A stretch of DNA of 64,000 nt from Streptomyces sp. NBC_00539 (GTDB lineage: Bacteria > Actinomycetota > Actinomycetes > Streptomycetales > Streptomycetaceae), in assembly GCF_036346105.1 (NCBI RefSeq), contig NZ_CP107812.1, forward strand, positions 186,001-250,000, given 5' to 3'. Positions 9,437-18,763 of this stretch are shown here, one piece after another. A model generated the notes under the pieces. That model saw only the letters and a list, made by a program, of their open reading frames with translations. It searched no databases and was not told the DNA's origin. The translations under genes were made by a program, and so were the position numbers. Each line of letters opens with the position of its first letter. Positions within the stretch are counted from its first letter, which is position 1.

Positions 9437-9883
9437 ATGGCCGTGGGCATCACCACAGAAGCGAAGGTGGGCAGGGTCAAACCTTGTGCCTTCATCGACT
9501 TGGAGCAGCACAACGACGAGCGGGGCAACCTGTCGGTCGTCGAGTCCGAATGGACGGCGGGCTTCCCGATCCGGCGGGTGTACTACCTGCACGACCCGGA
9601 CCCGGGTTCCTCGCGGGGCGGCCACGCGCACCGCGCGCTGGAGCAGTTGATCATCGCCGTGCACGGCAGTTTCACGATCACCGTGGACGACGGGGAGCGG
9701 CGGGCGCGGTACGCGCTGGACGACGCCGGCCGGGGCCTGTACGTCGGCCCGATGGTGTGGCGGGACCTGAGCGACTTCTCCGAGGGCGCGGTCGCCCTGG
9801 TCCTGGCCTCGCTGCACTACGACGAGGCGGACTACTACCGCGACTACGAGGAGTTCCTGGCCGACGTGAGGAGGCCGCGATGA
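9437..9883 (+). CDS. NDP-4-keto-6-deoxyhexose 3,4-ketoisomerase (FdtA/QdtA/Tyl1a-like cupin)
   Basis: 148-residue single-domain cupin of the family that converts NDP-4-keto-6-deoxyglucose into the 3-keto isomer before 3-amination. The conserved cupin stretch RGGHAHR is present, followed by the strand with [10 protein letters not shown]. Length matches FdtA/QdtA/Tyl1a. RBS GAGGGAG precedes the ATG. Its last codons overlap the start of the 3-aminotransferase by 4 bp (ATGA), which is the expected biochemical order. Together these two genes make an NDP-3-amino-3,6-dideoxyhexose. The C4 configuration of the product (QdtA-like gluco or FdtA-like galacto) cannot be read from sequence by eye. Confidence 0.87.
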   Translation: MAVGITTEAKVGRVKPCAFIDLEQHNDERGNLSVVESEWTAGFPIRRVYYLHDPDPGSSRGGHAHRALEQLIIAVHGSFTITVDDGERRARYALDDAGRGLYVGPMVWRDLSDFSEGAVALVLASLHYDEADYYRDYEEFLADVRRPR

Positions 9884-11064
9884 CTTCGGCGACGGTGACT
9901 TCGGCGACGGTGACCTCGGCTGCGGTGGCTCCGGCCGCGGTGACGGAGCAGGCGCTCGTCCCCTTCCACGACCTGCGGGACCTGCACGCGCTGGACGGGG
10001 TGCAGGAGGAACTCGACGCGGCGGTGCTGCGGGTGACCCGCTCCGGCCGGTACCTGCTGGGCGCGGAACTGGCGGCCTTCGAAGAGGAGTTCGCCCGCTA
10101 CTGCGAGAACGCGCACTGCGTGGGACTGGGCAGCGGCCTGGACGCCCTGGAGCTGACGCTGCGGGCGCTGGGGATCGGGGAGGGCGACGAGGTCGTCGTC
10201 CCCGGGCACACCTTCATCGCGACGTGGCTCGCGGTGTCCGCCACCGGCGCCCGTCCGGTACCGGTGGAGCCGGAGCCGGACTCGTTCCTGATCGACCCCG
10301 GGCGGCTGGAAGCCGCGATCACCCCGCGCACCAAGGCGGTGATGCCGGTGCACACGTACGGGCACCCGGTGGACCTGGACGCGATCGACGCCGTCACCGC
10401 GCCCCGGGGCATCCCGGTCGTGGAGGACGCGGCGCAGGCGCACGGGGCCCGCTACCGGGGCCGGCGCATCGGCTCCCGCTACGCGGCGGCGTTCAGCTTC
10501 TACCCGGGCAAGAACCTGGGCGCGCTGGGCGACGGCGGCGCCGTCGTCACCGCCGACCGGGAGCTGGCGGAGCGGATCCGGCTGCTGCGCAACTACGGCT
10601 CGCGCGAGAAGTACCGGCACGAGGCGCGCGGCACCAACTCCCGTCTGGACGAGATCCAGGCGGCGGCGCTGCGCGTGAAGCTGTCCCGGCTCGACGCGTG
10701 GAACGCCCGCCGGGACGCCGTCGCCACCCGGTACTCGCAGGGCCTGGCGGGCCTGCCGGGGGTGAGTGTTCCGGCGGTCCGCTCCTGGGCGGCGCCGGTC
10801 TGGCACCAGTACGTACTGCGCACGCCGCACCGCGACCGGCTGCGGCGGGCGCTGACCGGAGCCGGGGTGGAGAGCCTGGTCCACTACCCGGTCGCCGTCC
10901 ACCGGTCGGATGCCTACGCGGGCACCGTTGCCGGCGAGCTGCCCCACTCCGAGCGTCTGGCCGCCGAGGTGCTGAGCCTGCCCATGGGGCCGCAGCTGAC
11001 CGCGAAGGACGTAGAGACCGTCATCACGGCGGTCCGTGACGCCACGGAGAGCAGCCATGATTGA
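9880..11064 (+). CDS. NDP-3-keto-6-deoxyhexose 3-aminotransferase (DegT/DnrJ/EryC1 family)
   Basis: 394-residue PLP-dependent sugar aminotransferase. Lys211 in FYPGKNLGA forms the internal aldimine; [10 protein letters not shown] carries the pyridine-nitrogen-binding Asp. It follows the ketoisomerase with a 4-bp overlap, so it should install the 3-amino group (compare TylB, DesV, FdtB). The first 20 residues are a Thr/Ser/Ala/Val low-complexity tail encoded by a short tandem DNA repeat. An internal GTG at about 9940 ([12 protein letters not shown]) could be the true start. No N-methyltransferase for the amino sugar is seen in the window, so a further gene would be needed for a dimethylamino sugar such as mycaminose. 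Confidence 0.88.
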   Translation: MTSATVTSATVTSAAVAPAAVTEQALVPFHDLRDLHALDGVQEELDAAVLRVTRSGRYLLGAELAAFEEEFARYCENAHCVGLGSGLDALELTLRALGIGEGDEVVVPGHTFIATWLAVSATGARPVPVEPEPDSFLIDPGRLEAAITPRTKAVMPVHTYGHPVDLDAIDAVTAPRGIPVVEDAAQAHGARYRGRRIGSRYAAAFSFYPGKNLGALGDGGAVVTADRELAERIRLLRNYGSREKYRHEARGTNSRLDEIQAAALRVKLSRLDAWNARRDAVATRYSQGLAGLPGVSVPAVRSWAAPVWHQYVLRTPHRDRLRRALTGAGVESLVHYPVAVHRSDAYAGTVAGELPHSERLAAEVLSLPMGPQLTAKDVETVITAVRDATESSHD

Positions 11065-12040
11065 GGTTCCGTCCCTTCCCTCCCTCCCCTCCCTCCCGCC
11101 CGTGTCGACGCTGGGCGGCAGCGGCCCGCGCCGTCCGCTCAAGGGCATCATCCTGGCGGGCGGGAGCGGCACCCGGCTGCGGCCGCTGACCGGGACGCTG
11201 TCGAAGCAGCTCCTGCCGGTGTACGACAAGCCGATGATCTACTACCCGTTGTCGGTGCTGATGCTGGCCGGCATCCGGGACATCCAGATCATCTCGGCCA
11301 AGAACCACCTGGACATGTTCCGGGCCCTGCTGGGCGACGGCTCCCAGCTCGGCCTGGAGCTGAACTACGCCGAGCAGGACGAGCCGCGCGGCATCGCGGA
11401 GGCCTTCCTCATCGGCGAGGAGCACATCGGCGACAGCCCGGTGGCGCTGATCCTGGGGGACAACGTCTTCCACGGCCCCGGTTTCTCCTCGTTGATCTCG
11501 CAGGCCGCGCGCCGCCTGGACGGCTGTGAACTGTTCGGCTACCCCGTCCAGGACCCGCAGCGCTACGGGGTCGGCGAGGTGGACTCCGAAGGGCGGCTGC
11601 TGTCGCTGGTGGAGAAGCCGGTCAAGCCGCGCTCCAACCTGGCGGTCACCGGCCTCTACCTGTACGACAACGACGTGGTGGAGATCGCCCGCGGGCTGAC
11701 CCCGTCCGCCCGCGGCGAGCTGGAGATCACCGACGTCAACCGGGTCTACCTCGCGCAGGGCCGGGCCCGCCTCAACGAGCTGGGCCGCGGCTTCGCCTGG
11801 CTGGACATGGGCACGCACGACTCGCTCCTCCAGGCCGGCCAGTACGTCCAGCTGCTGGAGCAGCGCCAGGGCGAGCGGATCGCGTGCGTCGAGGAGATCG
11901 CCCTGCGGATGGGGTTCATCAGCCACGAGCAGTGCTTCGCGCTGGGCCGCGAACTCGGCGACTCCAGCTACGGAAACTACGTGCGCCAGCTCGCCGGGCG
12001 GGCCGGTGCGGGCAAGGGGGCCGACTCCCCCGCCGCCTGA
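11057..12040 (+). CDS. rmlA: Glucose-1-phosphate thymidylyltransferase
   Basis: 327-residue nucleotidyltransferase that makes dTDP-glucose from glucose-1-phosphate and dTTP, the entry step to all the deoxysugars here. The signature [11 protein letters not shown] is followed by [11 protein letters not shown], and the Mg-binding LGDN is present near residue 130. An N-terminal tail of about 32 residues with a Leu-Pro-Ser repeat precedes the fold. The ATG overlaps the end of the aminotransferase by 8 bp, which argues for this start and for translational coupling. Order of rmlA then rmlB is typical of antibiotic sugar cassettes. Confidence 0.93.
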   Translation: MIEVPSLPSLPSLPPVSTLGGSGPRRPLKGIILAGGSGTRLRPLTGTLSKQLLPVYDKPMIYYPLSVLMLAGIRDIQIISAKNHLDMFRALLGDGSQLGLELNYAEQDEPRGIAEAFLIGEEHIGDSPVALILGDNVFHGPGFSSLISQAARRLDGCELFGYPVQDPQRYGVGEVDSEGRLLSLVEKPVKPRSNLAVTGLYLYDNDVVEIARGLTPSARGELEITDVNRVYLAQGRARLNELGRGFAWLDMGTHDSLLQAGQYVQLLEQRQGERIACVEEIALRMGFISHEQCFALGRELGDSSYGNYVRQLAGRAGAGKGADSPAA

Positions 12041-12091
12041 GCGACCCCTCCCCCACCGCTCCATCCCCGTTTGCGGAAAGGCCTCTTTCAC

Positions 12092-13120
12092 ATGCGTGTC
12101 CTGGTGACCGGAGGTGCGGGCTTCATCGGCTCCCACTTCGTCAGAGAGCTGCTGGCCGGGTCCTACCCGGACCTCGGCGAGGGCGAGGTGGTGGTGCTGG
12201 ACGCCCTCACCTACGCCGGGAACCTCGCCAGTCTCGACCCGGTGCGCGACCACCCCCGGCTCAGGTTCGTCCACGGCGACATCTGCGACGCCGGCCTGGT
12301 CGCGCAGCTGATGACGGGCACCGCGGTGGTGGTGCACTTCGCCGCCGAGTCGCATGTGGACCGTTCGATCGCCGACGCCTCCGCGTTCGTACGGACCAAC
12401 GTGCTCGGCACGCAGACGCTGCTCCAGGCCGCCGTCGCCGCCGGCGTGGGCCGTTTCGTGCACGTCTCCACCGACGAGGTGTACGGGTCGATCGAGACGG
12501 GGTCGTGGCCGGAGGAGCACCCGCTGGCGCCCAACTCCCCGTACGCGGCCTCCAAGGCCGCCTCCGACCTCCTCGCGCTGGCCTGCCACCGCACGCACGG
12601 GCTGGAGGTGTGCGTGACGCGCTGCTCCAACAACTACGGCCCGTACCAGTTCCCCGAGAAGGCCATCCCGCTGTTCACCACCAACCTGGTCGACGGGCTC
12701 GACGTCCCGCTGTACGGGGACGGCGGCAACAGCCGCGACTGGCTGCACGTGGACGACCACTGCCGGGGCATCGCGCTCGTCGCGGTCAAGGGCCGGCCCG
12801 GGGAGGTGTACAACATCGGCGGCGGCACCGAGCTGACCAACCTGGAACTGACGCAGCGGCTGCTGGAGCTGTGCGGGCGCGACGCCGGCGCGGTGCGGCG
12901 GGTCGCGGACCGGGCCGCGCACGACCGCCGGTACTCGGTGGACACGGCGAAGATCTCGGCGGAGCTCGGGTACGCGCCGCGCGTCCCGTTCGCCCGCGGG
13001 CTGGCCGACACGGTGGCCTGGTACCGGGAGAACCGGGCCTGGTGGGAACCGCTGAAAGCGCGCGCCGCGCTGCCCGCGGCGCCCGGTGGGCGGCGGGCGG
13101 GTTCCGATGCGGATCGATGA
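12092..13120 (+). CDS. rmlB: dTDP-glucose 4,6-dehydratase
   Basis: 342-residue extended SDR that converts dTDP-glucose into dTDP-4-keto-6-deoxyglucose, the branch point for every sugar route in this window. The N-terminal VTGGAGFIGSHF binds NAD. The catalytic triad is visible as STDEVYG (Thr-Asp-Glu region) and YAASKAASD (Tyr and Lys). The ATG at 12092 is preceded by GGAAAGG; an upstream TTG gives a worse fit. The end overlaps the epimerase start by 14 bp. The C-terminal tail is Arg/Ala/Gly-rich and not part of the fold. Confidence 0.94.
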   Translation: MRVLVTGGAGFIGSHFVRELLAGSYPDLGEGEVVVLDALTYAGNLASLDPVRDHPRLRFVHGDICDAGLVAQLMTGTAVVVHFAAESHVDRSIADASAFVRTNVLGTQTLLQAAVAAGVGRFVHVSTDEVYGSIETGSWPEEHPLAPNSPYAASKAASDLLALACHRTHGLEVCVTRCSNNYGPYQFPEKAIPLFTTNLVDGLDVPLYGDGGNSRDWLHVDDHCRGIALVAVKGRPGEVYNIGGGTELTNLELTQRLLELCGRDAGAVRRVADRAAHDRRYSVDTAKISAELGYAPRVPFARGLADTVAWYRENRAWWEPLKARAALPAAPGGRRAGSDADR

Positions 13121-13697
13121 AACCGTCCTGCCCGGCGCCTACCGGATCGTCCCCGACCGGATCGAGGACGAGCGGGGCCACTTCTACGAGGCCGCCCGCC
13201 ACAGCCTGCTGACGCGCGCGACGGGCATGGAGTTCACCGTCCGGCAGGTCAACAACTCCGTCTCGCGGCGGGGCACGCTGCGCGGCGTGCACTGCAACGA
13301 CGTGCCGCCGGACGCGAGCAAGCTCGTCACCTGCGTGCGCGGTTCGATCCTGGACTTCATGGTCGACCTTCGCGTCGGCTCGCCGTCCTTCGGCCGGCAC
13401 GTCATGACCCGGCTGGACGCCGCCGACGGCACCGCCCTGTACCTGCCCGGCGGCATCGGCCACGCCTTCCTCGCCCTGGAGGACGGCGCCTGCGTGAACT
13501 ACCTGCTGTCCGCCGAGTACGTGCCGGGCGCGATGGTCGACGTCGACGCCCTGGACCCGGAACTCGCCCTGCCGTGGGGGCTGACCGAGCCTCCCGTCCG
13601 GTCCGCCAAGGATGCTGCGGCGCCCTCGCTCGCCGAGGCCGTGGCGTCCGGCCGGCTGCCCCGCTACACGCCCCCCGAGGAGCTGAACCGACCGTGA
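13107..13697 (+). CDS. RmlC-like dTDP-4-keto-6-deoxyhexose epimerase
   Basis: 196-residue cupin of the RmlC family. The segment LRGVHCN holds the catalytic His and is followed by SKLVTCVRGSILD, typical of the secondary-metabolism subgroup (NovW, EvaD, TylK). It inverts C5, or C3 and C5, of a 4-keto sugar, giving access to L-sugars. Whether it acts as a 5-mono-epimerase or a 3,5-epimerase cannot be judged by eye. It overlaps rmlB at its start, and its stop overlaps the GTG of the thioesterase, so it is tightly embedded in the operon. Confidence 0.88.
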   Translation: MRIDETVLPGAYRIVPDRIEDERGHFYEAARHSLLTRATGMEFTVRQVNNSVSRRGTLRGVHCNDVPPDASKLVTCVRGSILDFMVDLRVGSPSFGRHVMTRLDAADGTALYLPGGIGHAFLALEDGACVNYLLSAEYVPGAMVDVDALDPELALPWGLTEPPVRSAKDAAAPSLAEAVASGRLPRYTPPEELNRP

Positions 13698-14470
13698 CCC
13701 TGCCCACCGCCACGCGCGCCCCGGCCGTCACCCGCGACGCGTGGCTGCGCCGCTTCCGCCCCCTCGACACCGCGGCCGTGCGGCTGGTGTGCTTCCCGCA
13801 CGCGGGCGGCTCGGCCAGCTCCTACCTCCGCTTCGCCACCGCGCTCGCGCCCGGCGGGATCGAGGTGCTGGCCGTGCAGTACCCGGGCCGCCAGGAGCGT
13901 CGCTCCGAGCCCTTCGCGCGGAGCGTGGAGGAGCTGGTCGAGGCGCTGCTGCCGGAACTGCGGCAGTGGACCGGCCGGCCGTTCGCCCTGTTCGGGCACA
14001 GTCTGGGCGCCACGCTCGCGTACGAGACCGCCCGGCGGCTGGCCGCGTACGGCGAGGCGCCCGTGCACCTGTTCCTGTCGGGGCGCCGGGCGCCGACGGT
14101 GCCGCGCCGGGACACCGGACACCTGCTGGACGACGCGGAGCTGATCGCCATGATCTCCCGGCTCCAGGGCACCGATCCGGCGCTGCTCCAGGACGAGGAG
14201 CTGCTGCGCATGGTGCTGCCGGCGATCCGCAGCGACTACGAGATGGCGGGCGCGTACGTCCACCGGCCGGGGGCGGCGCTGCGGATGCCGGTCACGGTCC
14301 TGACCGGCGACAGCGACCCGAACGTCTGCGTCCAGGACGCGCAGCGCTGGTCGGAGGTGGCGGCCGGGGACTTCCGCCTGTGGGTGATGCCCGGCGGCCA
14401 CTTCTTCCTCAACGACCGTACGCGATCCGTCTGCACCATCATCGAGGAGGCGCTGGAGCATGCTCACTGA
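13694..14470 (+). CDS. Type II thioesterase (PKS editing)
   Basis: 258-residue alpha/beta hydrolase of the GrsT/TylO/PikAV group that removes wrongly decarboxylated or stalled acyl groups from PKS carrier proteins. It has FPHAGGSASSY (oxyanion region), the nucleophile elbow GHSLG with Ser103, the acidic residue in TGDSDP and the terminal GGHFF His. GTG start overlapping the previous stop by 4 bp. Location inside the sugar operon next to the type I PKS argues for a role with that PKS. A second TEII lies at 24870-25664, which may serve another pathway. Confidence 0.9.
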   Translation: MTLPTATRAPAVTRDAWLRRFRPLDTAAVRLVCFPHAGGSASSYLRFATALAPGGIEVLAVQYPGRQERRSEPFARSVEELVEALLPELRQWTGRPFALFGHSLGATLAYETARRLAAYGEAPVHLFLSGRRAPTVPRRDTGHLLDDAELIAMISRLQGTDPALLQDEELLRMVLPAIRSDYEMAGAYVHRPGAALRMPVTVLTGDSDPNVCVQDAQRWSEVAAGDFRLWVMPGGHFFLNDRTRSVCTIIEEALEHAH

Positions 14471-15884
14471 CACGGCGGCCCGGGCCGCCGACCGCGTGGA
14501 GACCGCACGCCGCCTGCTCGTCTCGGCCCGTACCCCCGACAGCCCGGCCATGCCGGTCGCCCAGGTGCCGTCGTGGCTGGCGGAGCGGGCCCGCGCGGGC
14601 GAGTTCCGGGTCACGCGGGTGCCGTTCGCGCAGCTGCGCGGCTGGTACTTCGAGGAGGGGACCGGGGACCTGCGGCACGAGTCGGGCCGCTTCTTCGCCG
14701 TCGAGGGACTCCACGTCCACGCCGACGCCCTGCCCGCCGGGGGCTGGAGGCAGCCGATCATCGTGCAGCCGGAGGTGGGTCTGCTGGGCATCGTCGCCCG
14801 GGAGATCGACGGCGTGCTGCACTTCCTGATGCAGGCCAAGATGGAGCCGGGCAACATCAACACGCTCCAGCTCTCGCCGACCGTCCAGGCCACGCGCAGC
14901 AACTTCACCGGCGTGCACAAGGGCCGCCCCATCCCCCACCTCGACCTGTTCCTGCGGCGCGGGCGGGCCCGCGTGCTGGTGGACGTGCTCCAGTCCGAGC
15001 AGGCCGACTGGTTCCTCGCCAAACGCAACCGCAACATGATCATCGAGGTGGACGAGGACATCGAGACGGGGCCCGAGTTCCGCTGGCTGACCTTCGGCCA
15101 GCTGCTGCGGCTGCTGCACCTGGACAACGTCGTCAACATGGACACCCGCTCCATCCTCGCCTGCCTGCCCACGGCCGGCGCCGGCGACGGCGCGTCCGCC
15201 GGCCCGGTGCTGCGCTCCTTCCACGACCCGTCGGCGGCCTCCCGGCACACCATGCCGGAGATCCTCAGCTGGCTCACCGGCATCCGGGCGCTGCGCGAAC
15301 TGGTCCAGCGCCGGATCCCGCTCGACGCGGTCGCCGAGGACGGCTGGCGGCGCACCGGTGAGGAGATCGGCCACGACAGCGGCCGCCGCTTCCGCGTCAT
15401 CGGCGCCGACATCCGCGCCAGCAACCGCGAGGTGGCGTCCTGGTCGCAGCCGCTGATCCAGCCGCAGGTGCCGGGGCTGATGGCGCTGGTCGTCAAGCGG
15501 ATCGGCGGCACCCTGCACGCGCTGGTGCAGGCCCGCGTCGACGTCGGCCACCTCAACGTCGCCGAACTCGCGCCGACCGTCCACTGCCGCCCCGCCGACC
15601 ACACCGGCCCGGGTACGCAGCCCTTCCCGCCGTTCCTCGCGGACGTCCTGGCCGCTCCGGCCGGCCGGGTCCGCTACGACGCGGTGCAGTCCGAGGAGGG
15701 CGGCCGCTTCTACCACGCGGAGAACCGGTACGTGATCGTCGAGGCGCCCGACGCGTTCACCGAGGACGTGCCCGACGACTACGCCTGGCTGACGTTCGCC
15801 CAGCTCACGGAGTTGCTGGCGTACGGCAACCAGCTCAACGTCGAACTGCGCACCCTGGTGGTCTGCGCCCACACGCTGTACTGA
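14460..15884 (+). CDS. NDP-4-keto-6-deoxyhexose 2,3-dehydratase (EvaA/TylX3/SpnO family)
   Basis: 474-residue protein with the tandem two-domain layout of NDP-hexose 2,3-dehydratases. Each half repeats W-x-QP-h-I/L-x-P-(E/Q)-V/P and a QA(K/R)-x-(E/D)-x-G-(N/H)-(I/L)-N motif (about residues 95-140 and 325-370). It removes the C2 hydroxyl of dTDP-4-keto-6-deoxyglucose to give the unstable 3,4-diketo intermediate that the next gene product reduces. Start overlaps the thioesterase stop by 11 bp. With the downstream reductase it gives 2,6-dideoxy sugars. The locus can therefore make a second sugar besides the 3-amino-3,6-dideoxy one. Confidence 0.92.
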   Translation: MLTDTAARAADRVETARRLLVSARTPDSPAMPVAQVPSWLAERARAGEFRVTRVPFAQLRGWYFEEGTGDLRHESGRFFAVEGLHVHADALPAGGWRQPIIVQPEVGLLGIVAREIDGVLHFLMQAKMEPGNINTLQLSPTVQATRSNFTGVHKGRPIPHLDLFLRRGRARVLVDVLQSEQADWFLAKRNRNMIIEVDEDIETGPEFRWLTFGQLLRLLHLDNVVNMDTRSILACLPTAGAGDGASAGPVLRSFHDPSAASRHTMPEILSWLTGIRALRELVQRRIPLDAVAEDGWRRTGEEIGHDSGRRFRVIGADIRASNREVASWSQPLIQPQVPGLMALVVKRIGGTLHALVQARVDVGHLNVAELAPTVHCRPADHTGPGTQPFPPFLADVLAAPAGRVRYDAVQSEEGGRFYHAENRYVIVEAPDAFTEDVPDDYAWLTFAQLTELLAYGNQLNVELRTLVVCAHTLY

Positions 15885-15895
15885 GGGACACGCCC

Positions 15896-16924
15896 ATGCC
15901 CACGCCCGTGCCCGCCCCCGCGCAGACCCCCGGGCCGGCCCCGCTGCGCCTCGGCGTCCTCGGCTGCGGTGACATCGCCGCCCGCCGGACACTGCCCGCG
16001 CTGCTGCGCACCCCGCAGCTCACCCTGGCCGGCGTCGCCGCGCGCGACCCCGCGCGGGCCGCCGCGTTCGCGCGGCGGTTCGGCGGGACACCCGCCGCCT
16101 CCTACGAGGCGCTGCTGGAGCGAGCCGACGTGGAGGCCGTCTACCTGTGCCTGCCGACGCTGCTGCACGCGCGGTGGGCCGAGCGGGCGCTGCGCGCGGG
16201 CAAGCACGTGCTCGTGGAGAAGCCGCTGGCCACGAACGGGGCGGATGCCGAGCGGCTGTTCCGCCTCGCCGGGGAGCGTTCGCTGGTCCTGCTGGAGAAC
16301 TTCATGTTCCTCCACCACGCCACCCAGCGGACGGTGTCGGGGCTGCTGGCGGCCGGCACGCTCGGCACGGTCCGCGCCGTGTCGGCGGCGTTCACCATCC
16401 CGCCCCGTCCGCAGGGCGACACCCGCCTCGATGCGGCGGTCGGCGGCGGGGCGCTGCTCGACAACGGCGTCTACCCGCTGCGGGCCGCCCTGCGCTTCCT
16501 CGGCGGGGACCTGTCCGTCGCCGGGGCGGTGCTGCGCCACAGCGAGCGGCACGGCGTGGACCTCTCCGGCTCCGTGCTGCTGGCCGCGCCCGACGGGGCC
16601 GCGGCGCACGTCCGGTTCGGGATGGAGCACCACTACCGGTCCTGGTACGAGATCCAGGGCAGCGCGGGCACCCTGTCCGTCGACCACGTGTACACGACGG
16701 CCCCCGACCACGCGCCGGTCGTCCGCCTCAGCGTCGGGACGGACCACACCGAGGTGCGCGTGCCCGCCGAGGACCACTTCGAGGCCGTGCTGCGGTACTT
16801 CGCCGGCGCCGTGCGGGAGCCGCGGCGCGCCGCGCCGGGCCTGCAGCTGCTCGGTGAGGAGTCGCGGCGGCAGGCCGCCCTGCTGGATGCGGTCCGCGGG
16901 GCGGCCCACCTCGTCGCCGTGTGA
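15896..16924 (+). CDS. NDP-3-keto-2,6-dideoxyhexose 3-ketoreductase (Gfo/Idh/MocA family)
   Basis: 342-residue NAD(P)H oxidoreductase of the TylC1/SpnN/KijD10 type. The N-terminal Rossmann motif GVLGCGDIAAR and the KHVLVEKPLA motif (with the conserved Glu-Lys-Pro) are clear. It reduces C3 of the product of the 2,3-dehydratase, fixing C3 stereochemistry. It is the last gene of the plus-strand sugar operon, 11 bp after the dehydratase, and ends 58 bp from the convergent ABC-F gene. No 4-ketoreductase was found in the window, so the final step of the 2,6-dideoxy sugar must be encoded elsewhere, perhaps left of the window. Confidence 0.9.
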   Translation: MPTPVPAPAQTPGPAPLRLGVLGCGDIAARRTLPALLRTPQLTLAGVAARDPARAAAFARRFGGTPAASYEALLERADVEAVYLCLPTLLHARWAERALRAGKHVLVEKPLATNGADAERLFRLAGERSLVLLENFMFLHHATQRTVSGLLAAGTLGTVRAVSAAFTIPPRPQGDTRLDAAVGGGALLDNGVYPLRAALRFLGGDLSVAGAVLRHSERHGVDLSGSVLLAAPDGAAAHVRFGMEHHYRSWYEIQGSAGTLSVDHVYTTAPDHAPVVRLSVGTDHTEVRVPAEDHFEAVLRYFAGAVREPRRAAPGLQLLGEESRRQAALLDAVRGAAHLVAV

Positions 16925-16940
16925 TGCGGCGCGGGGTGCA

Positions 16941-16957
16941 GCGTCACGGTGTGACGC
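16941..16957. terminator. Hairpin between convergent sugar operon and ABC-F gene
   Basis: Perfect 7-bp stem GCGTCAC/GTGACGC with a GGT loop, in the 58-bp gap between two genes that end head-on. It is followed by another GC palindrome (GCGGCGCGCCGC). A bidirectional terminator is the likely role; there is no clear T-run. Confidence 0.5.
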
Positions 16958-16982
16958 GGCGCGGCGCGCCGCACCGGGGGTG

Positions 16983-18647
16983 TCACCCCGTGTACGGCGC
17001 TCCGTCGCGCAGCTCCAGGTGGGTCCCCTCGAAGCCGCGCCGCATCCGCCGGTCGTGCGTGACGGTGACCACCGCGCCCGTGTACTGCGCGAGGGCCTCC
17101 TCCAGCTCCTCCACCAGCAGCGGGGACAGGTGGTTGGTGGGCTCGTCCAGCAGCAGCAGGTCCACCGGCCGGGTCACCAGGCGCGCCACGTCGATGCGGC
17201 GGCGCTGGCCCACCGACAGCGAGCCGACGGGCAGCTCCAGCTCGGACGCGCGGAACAGGCCGAGCGCCAGCAGCTGTTCGGCGTACTCGTCGGGGTGACC
17301 GGGCCGGCCCTCGGCGAACTCGGCCAGCACCGAGCGGCGGGGGTGCTTGGGGGCCTCGTCCTGACGCAGCCAGCCGGTGTGCGCGGCCCGGCGTACGGTC
17401 CCGCGGTCGGGGGTCAGGTCCCCGGCGAGCACCCGCAGCAGGGTGCTCTTGCCCGCGCCGTTGGGCCCGGTGACCAGGAGCCGTTCGCCGGGTGCGATGG
17501 CCAGCGCGTCGATCCGCAGCCGGCCGGCGACCTCGACGCCCGAGATTTCGGTCAGGGGGCCGTCCGTTCCGGTCGGCGCCTCCTCGTTCCCGACGGCGAG
17601 GGATGCGGTGAAGCGCAGCGGCTCGGGCGGGGCGGGCACGGGGTTCTCCCGCAACCTGCGCAGCCGTTCGTTGGCGTTGCGGGCCTTGCCGGAGGTGGCC
17701 GTGGAGGAGGACCTGGCGCGGTGGTGCTCGGAGCCGCTGAACGCCCAGGGGCCCTTGGAGGCGATCGAGGCGAGCATCCGGCCGGCGTTCTCGGCGAGCT
17801 TCTCCTGGCGGGCGATCTCCTGGAGGTGGTCCTCGTACTCCTGCTCCCAGCGGGCGCGGGCGGCGGCCTTGGCCGTGAGGTAGCCCTGGTAGCCGTTGCC
17901 GTAGCGGTTGACGGTGCGCCGGTCCGGGTCGACCTCCAAGATGGCGGAGGTGACGGCTTCCAGGAACGCCCGGTCGTGGGTGATGACGACGACGGTGCCC
18001 CGGTGGTCGCGCAGCCGCTTCTCCAGCCAGTCGACGGCCTGGTCGTCCAGGTCGTTCGTCGGCTCGTCCAGCAGCAGCAGTTCGGGGGCGGCGGCCAGGG
18101 TCGCGGCCAGCGCCAGCCGTGAACGCTCCCCGCCGGAGAGGGTGTCGACGGCCCGGGCCCGGTCGAGGCCGGGCAGGCCCAGGCCGTGCAGGGCGGCGTC
18201 GGCGCGGGCGTCCGCCTCGTAGCCGCCGCGCGCCTCGAACTCGGCGAGCAGGTCGCCGTAGGTCTCCAGGAGCCGGGGGTCGTCGTCGACGAGCGCGTCC
18301 TCCGCCTCGTGCAGCTTGCGCTCGACCTCACGCAGGTCGGCGAACGCCCGGTCCAGTACGTCCTTGACGGTGGCGCCGGCGGGCAGTTCCAGCCGCTGGG
18401 GCAGGTAGCCGGTCCCGCCGGGGGCGGCGACGGTCACGTCACCGTTGTCGGCGCTCTCGACGCCGGCGATCAGCCGCAGCAGCGTCGACTTGCCCGATCC
18501 GTTGTCCCCGATGACGCCGGCCTTCTCGCCCGGCTTGACCGTCAGCGACACCCGGTCCAGCACCACGTGGTCGTCGTAGCGTTTGGTGACCTCGTCCAGC
18601 GAGAGCTGGGAGTGAGCCAGGGACGCGGTGGGTGAGGACATTCGCAT
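16983..18647 (-). CDS. ABC-F ribosome-protection ATPase (macrolide-type self-resistance)
   Basis: Cytosolic protein of about 554 residues with two ABC ATPase domains and no membrane segments. Walker A motifs are GDNGSGKST and GPNGAGKST; signature motifs are LSGGERSRLAL and LSVGQRRRIDV; Walker B regions are LLLLDEPTNDL and LLLLDEPTNHL. This is the CarA/SrmB/TlrC/OleB group of antibiotic-producer ABC-F proteins, which displace ribosome-targeting drugs such as macrolides. That fits a macrolide-like product from the adjacent type I PKS. Three in-frame ATGs lie at the 5' end (18653, 18647, 18641). The second is best placed, 7 nt after AGGAG. The second signature is degenerate (Val for Gly), as is common in this group. 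Confidence 0.9.
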   Translation of the reverse strand: MRMSSPTASLAHSQLSLDEVTKRYDDHVVLDRVSLTVKPGEKAGVIGDNGSGKSTLLRLIAGVESADNGDVTVAAPGGTGYLPQRLELPAGATVKDVLDRAFADLREVERKLHEAEDALVDDDPRLLETYGDLLAEFEARGGYEADARADAALHGLGLPGLDRARAVDTLSGGERSRLALAATLAAAPELLLLDEPTNDLDDQAVDWLEKRLRDHRGTVVVITHDRAFLEAVTSAILEVDPDRRTVNRYGNGYQGYLTAKAAARARWEQEYEDHLQEIARQEKLAENAGRMLASIASKGPWAFSGSEHHRARSSSTATSGKARNANERLRRLRENPVPAPPEPLRFTASLAVGNEEAPTGTDGPLTEISGVEVAGRLRIDALAIAPGERLLVTGPNGAGKSTLLRVLAGDLTPDRGTVRRAAHTGWLRQDEAPKHPRRSVLAEFAEGRPGHPDEYAEQLLALGLFRASELELPVGSLSVGQRRRIDVARLVTRPVDLLLLDEPTNHLSPLLVEELEEALAQYTGAVVTVTHDRRMRRGFEGTHLELRDGAPYTG

Positions 18648-18670
18648 AGACATGCTCCTGGTCGTGCGGG

Positions 18671-18688
18671 TCGGTCCACGGTCGACCC
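18671..18688. promoter_or_regulatory. Putative SARP-type heptamer pair upstream of ABC-F gene
   Basis: TCGGTCC at 18671 and TCGACCC at 18682 are 11 bp apart, starting 24 bp upstream of the chosen ATG. A TCGAGCC lies further on at 18702, off register at 20 bp. The same stretch can also fold as GGGTCG/CGACCC around a 9-nt loop, so a leader hairpin is an alternative reading. Confidence 0.3.
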
Positions 18689-18763
18689 TGCCCCGGGACG
18701 CTCGAGCCGTACTGGACCGGCGCTGGAAGGCTCGTACAGCCGGTGCGGGGGCCGGCGGGCGGC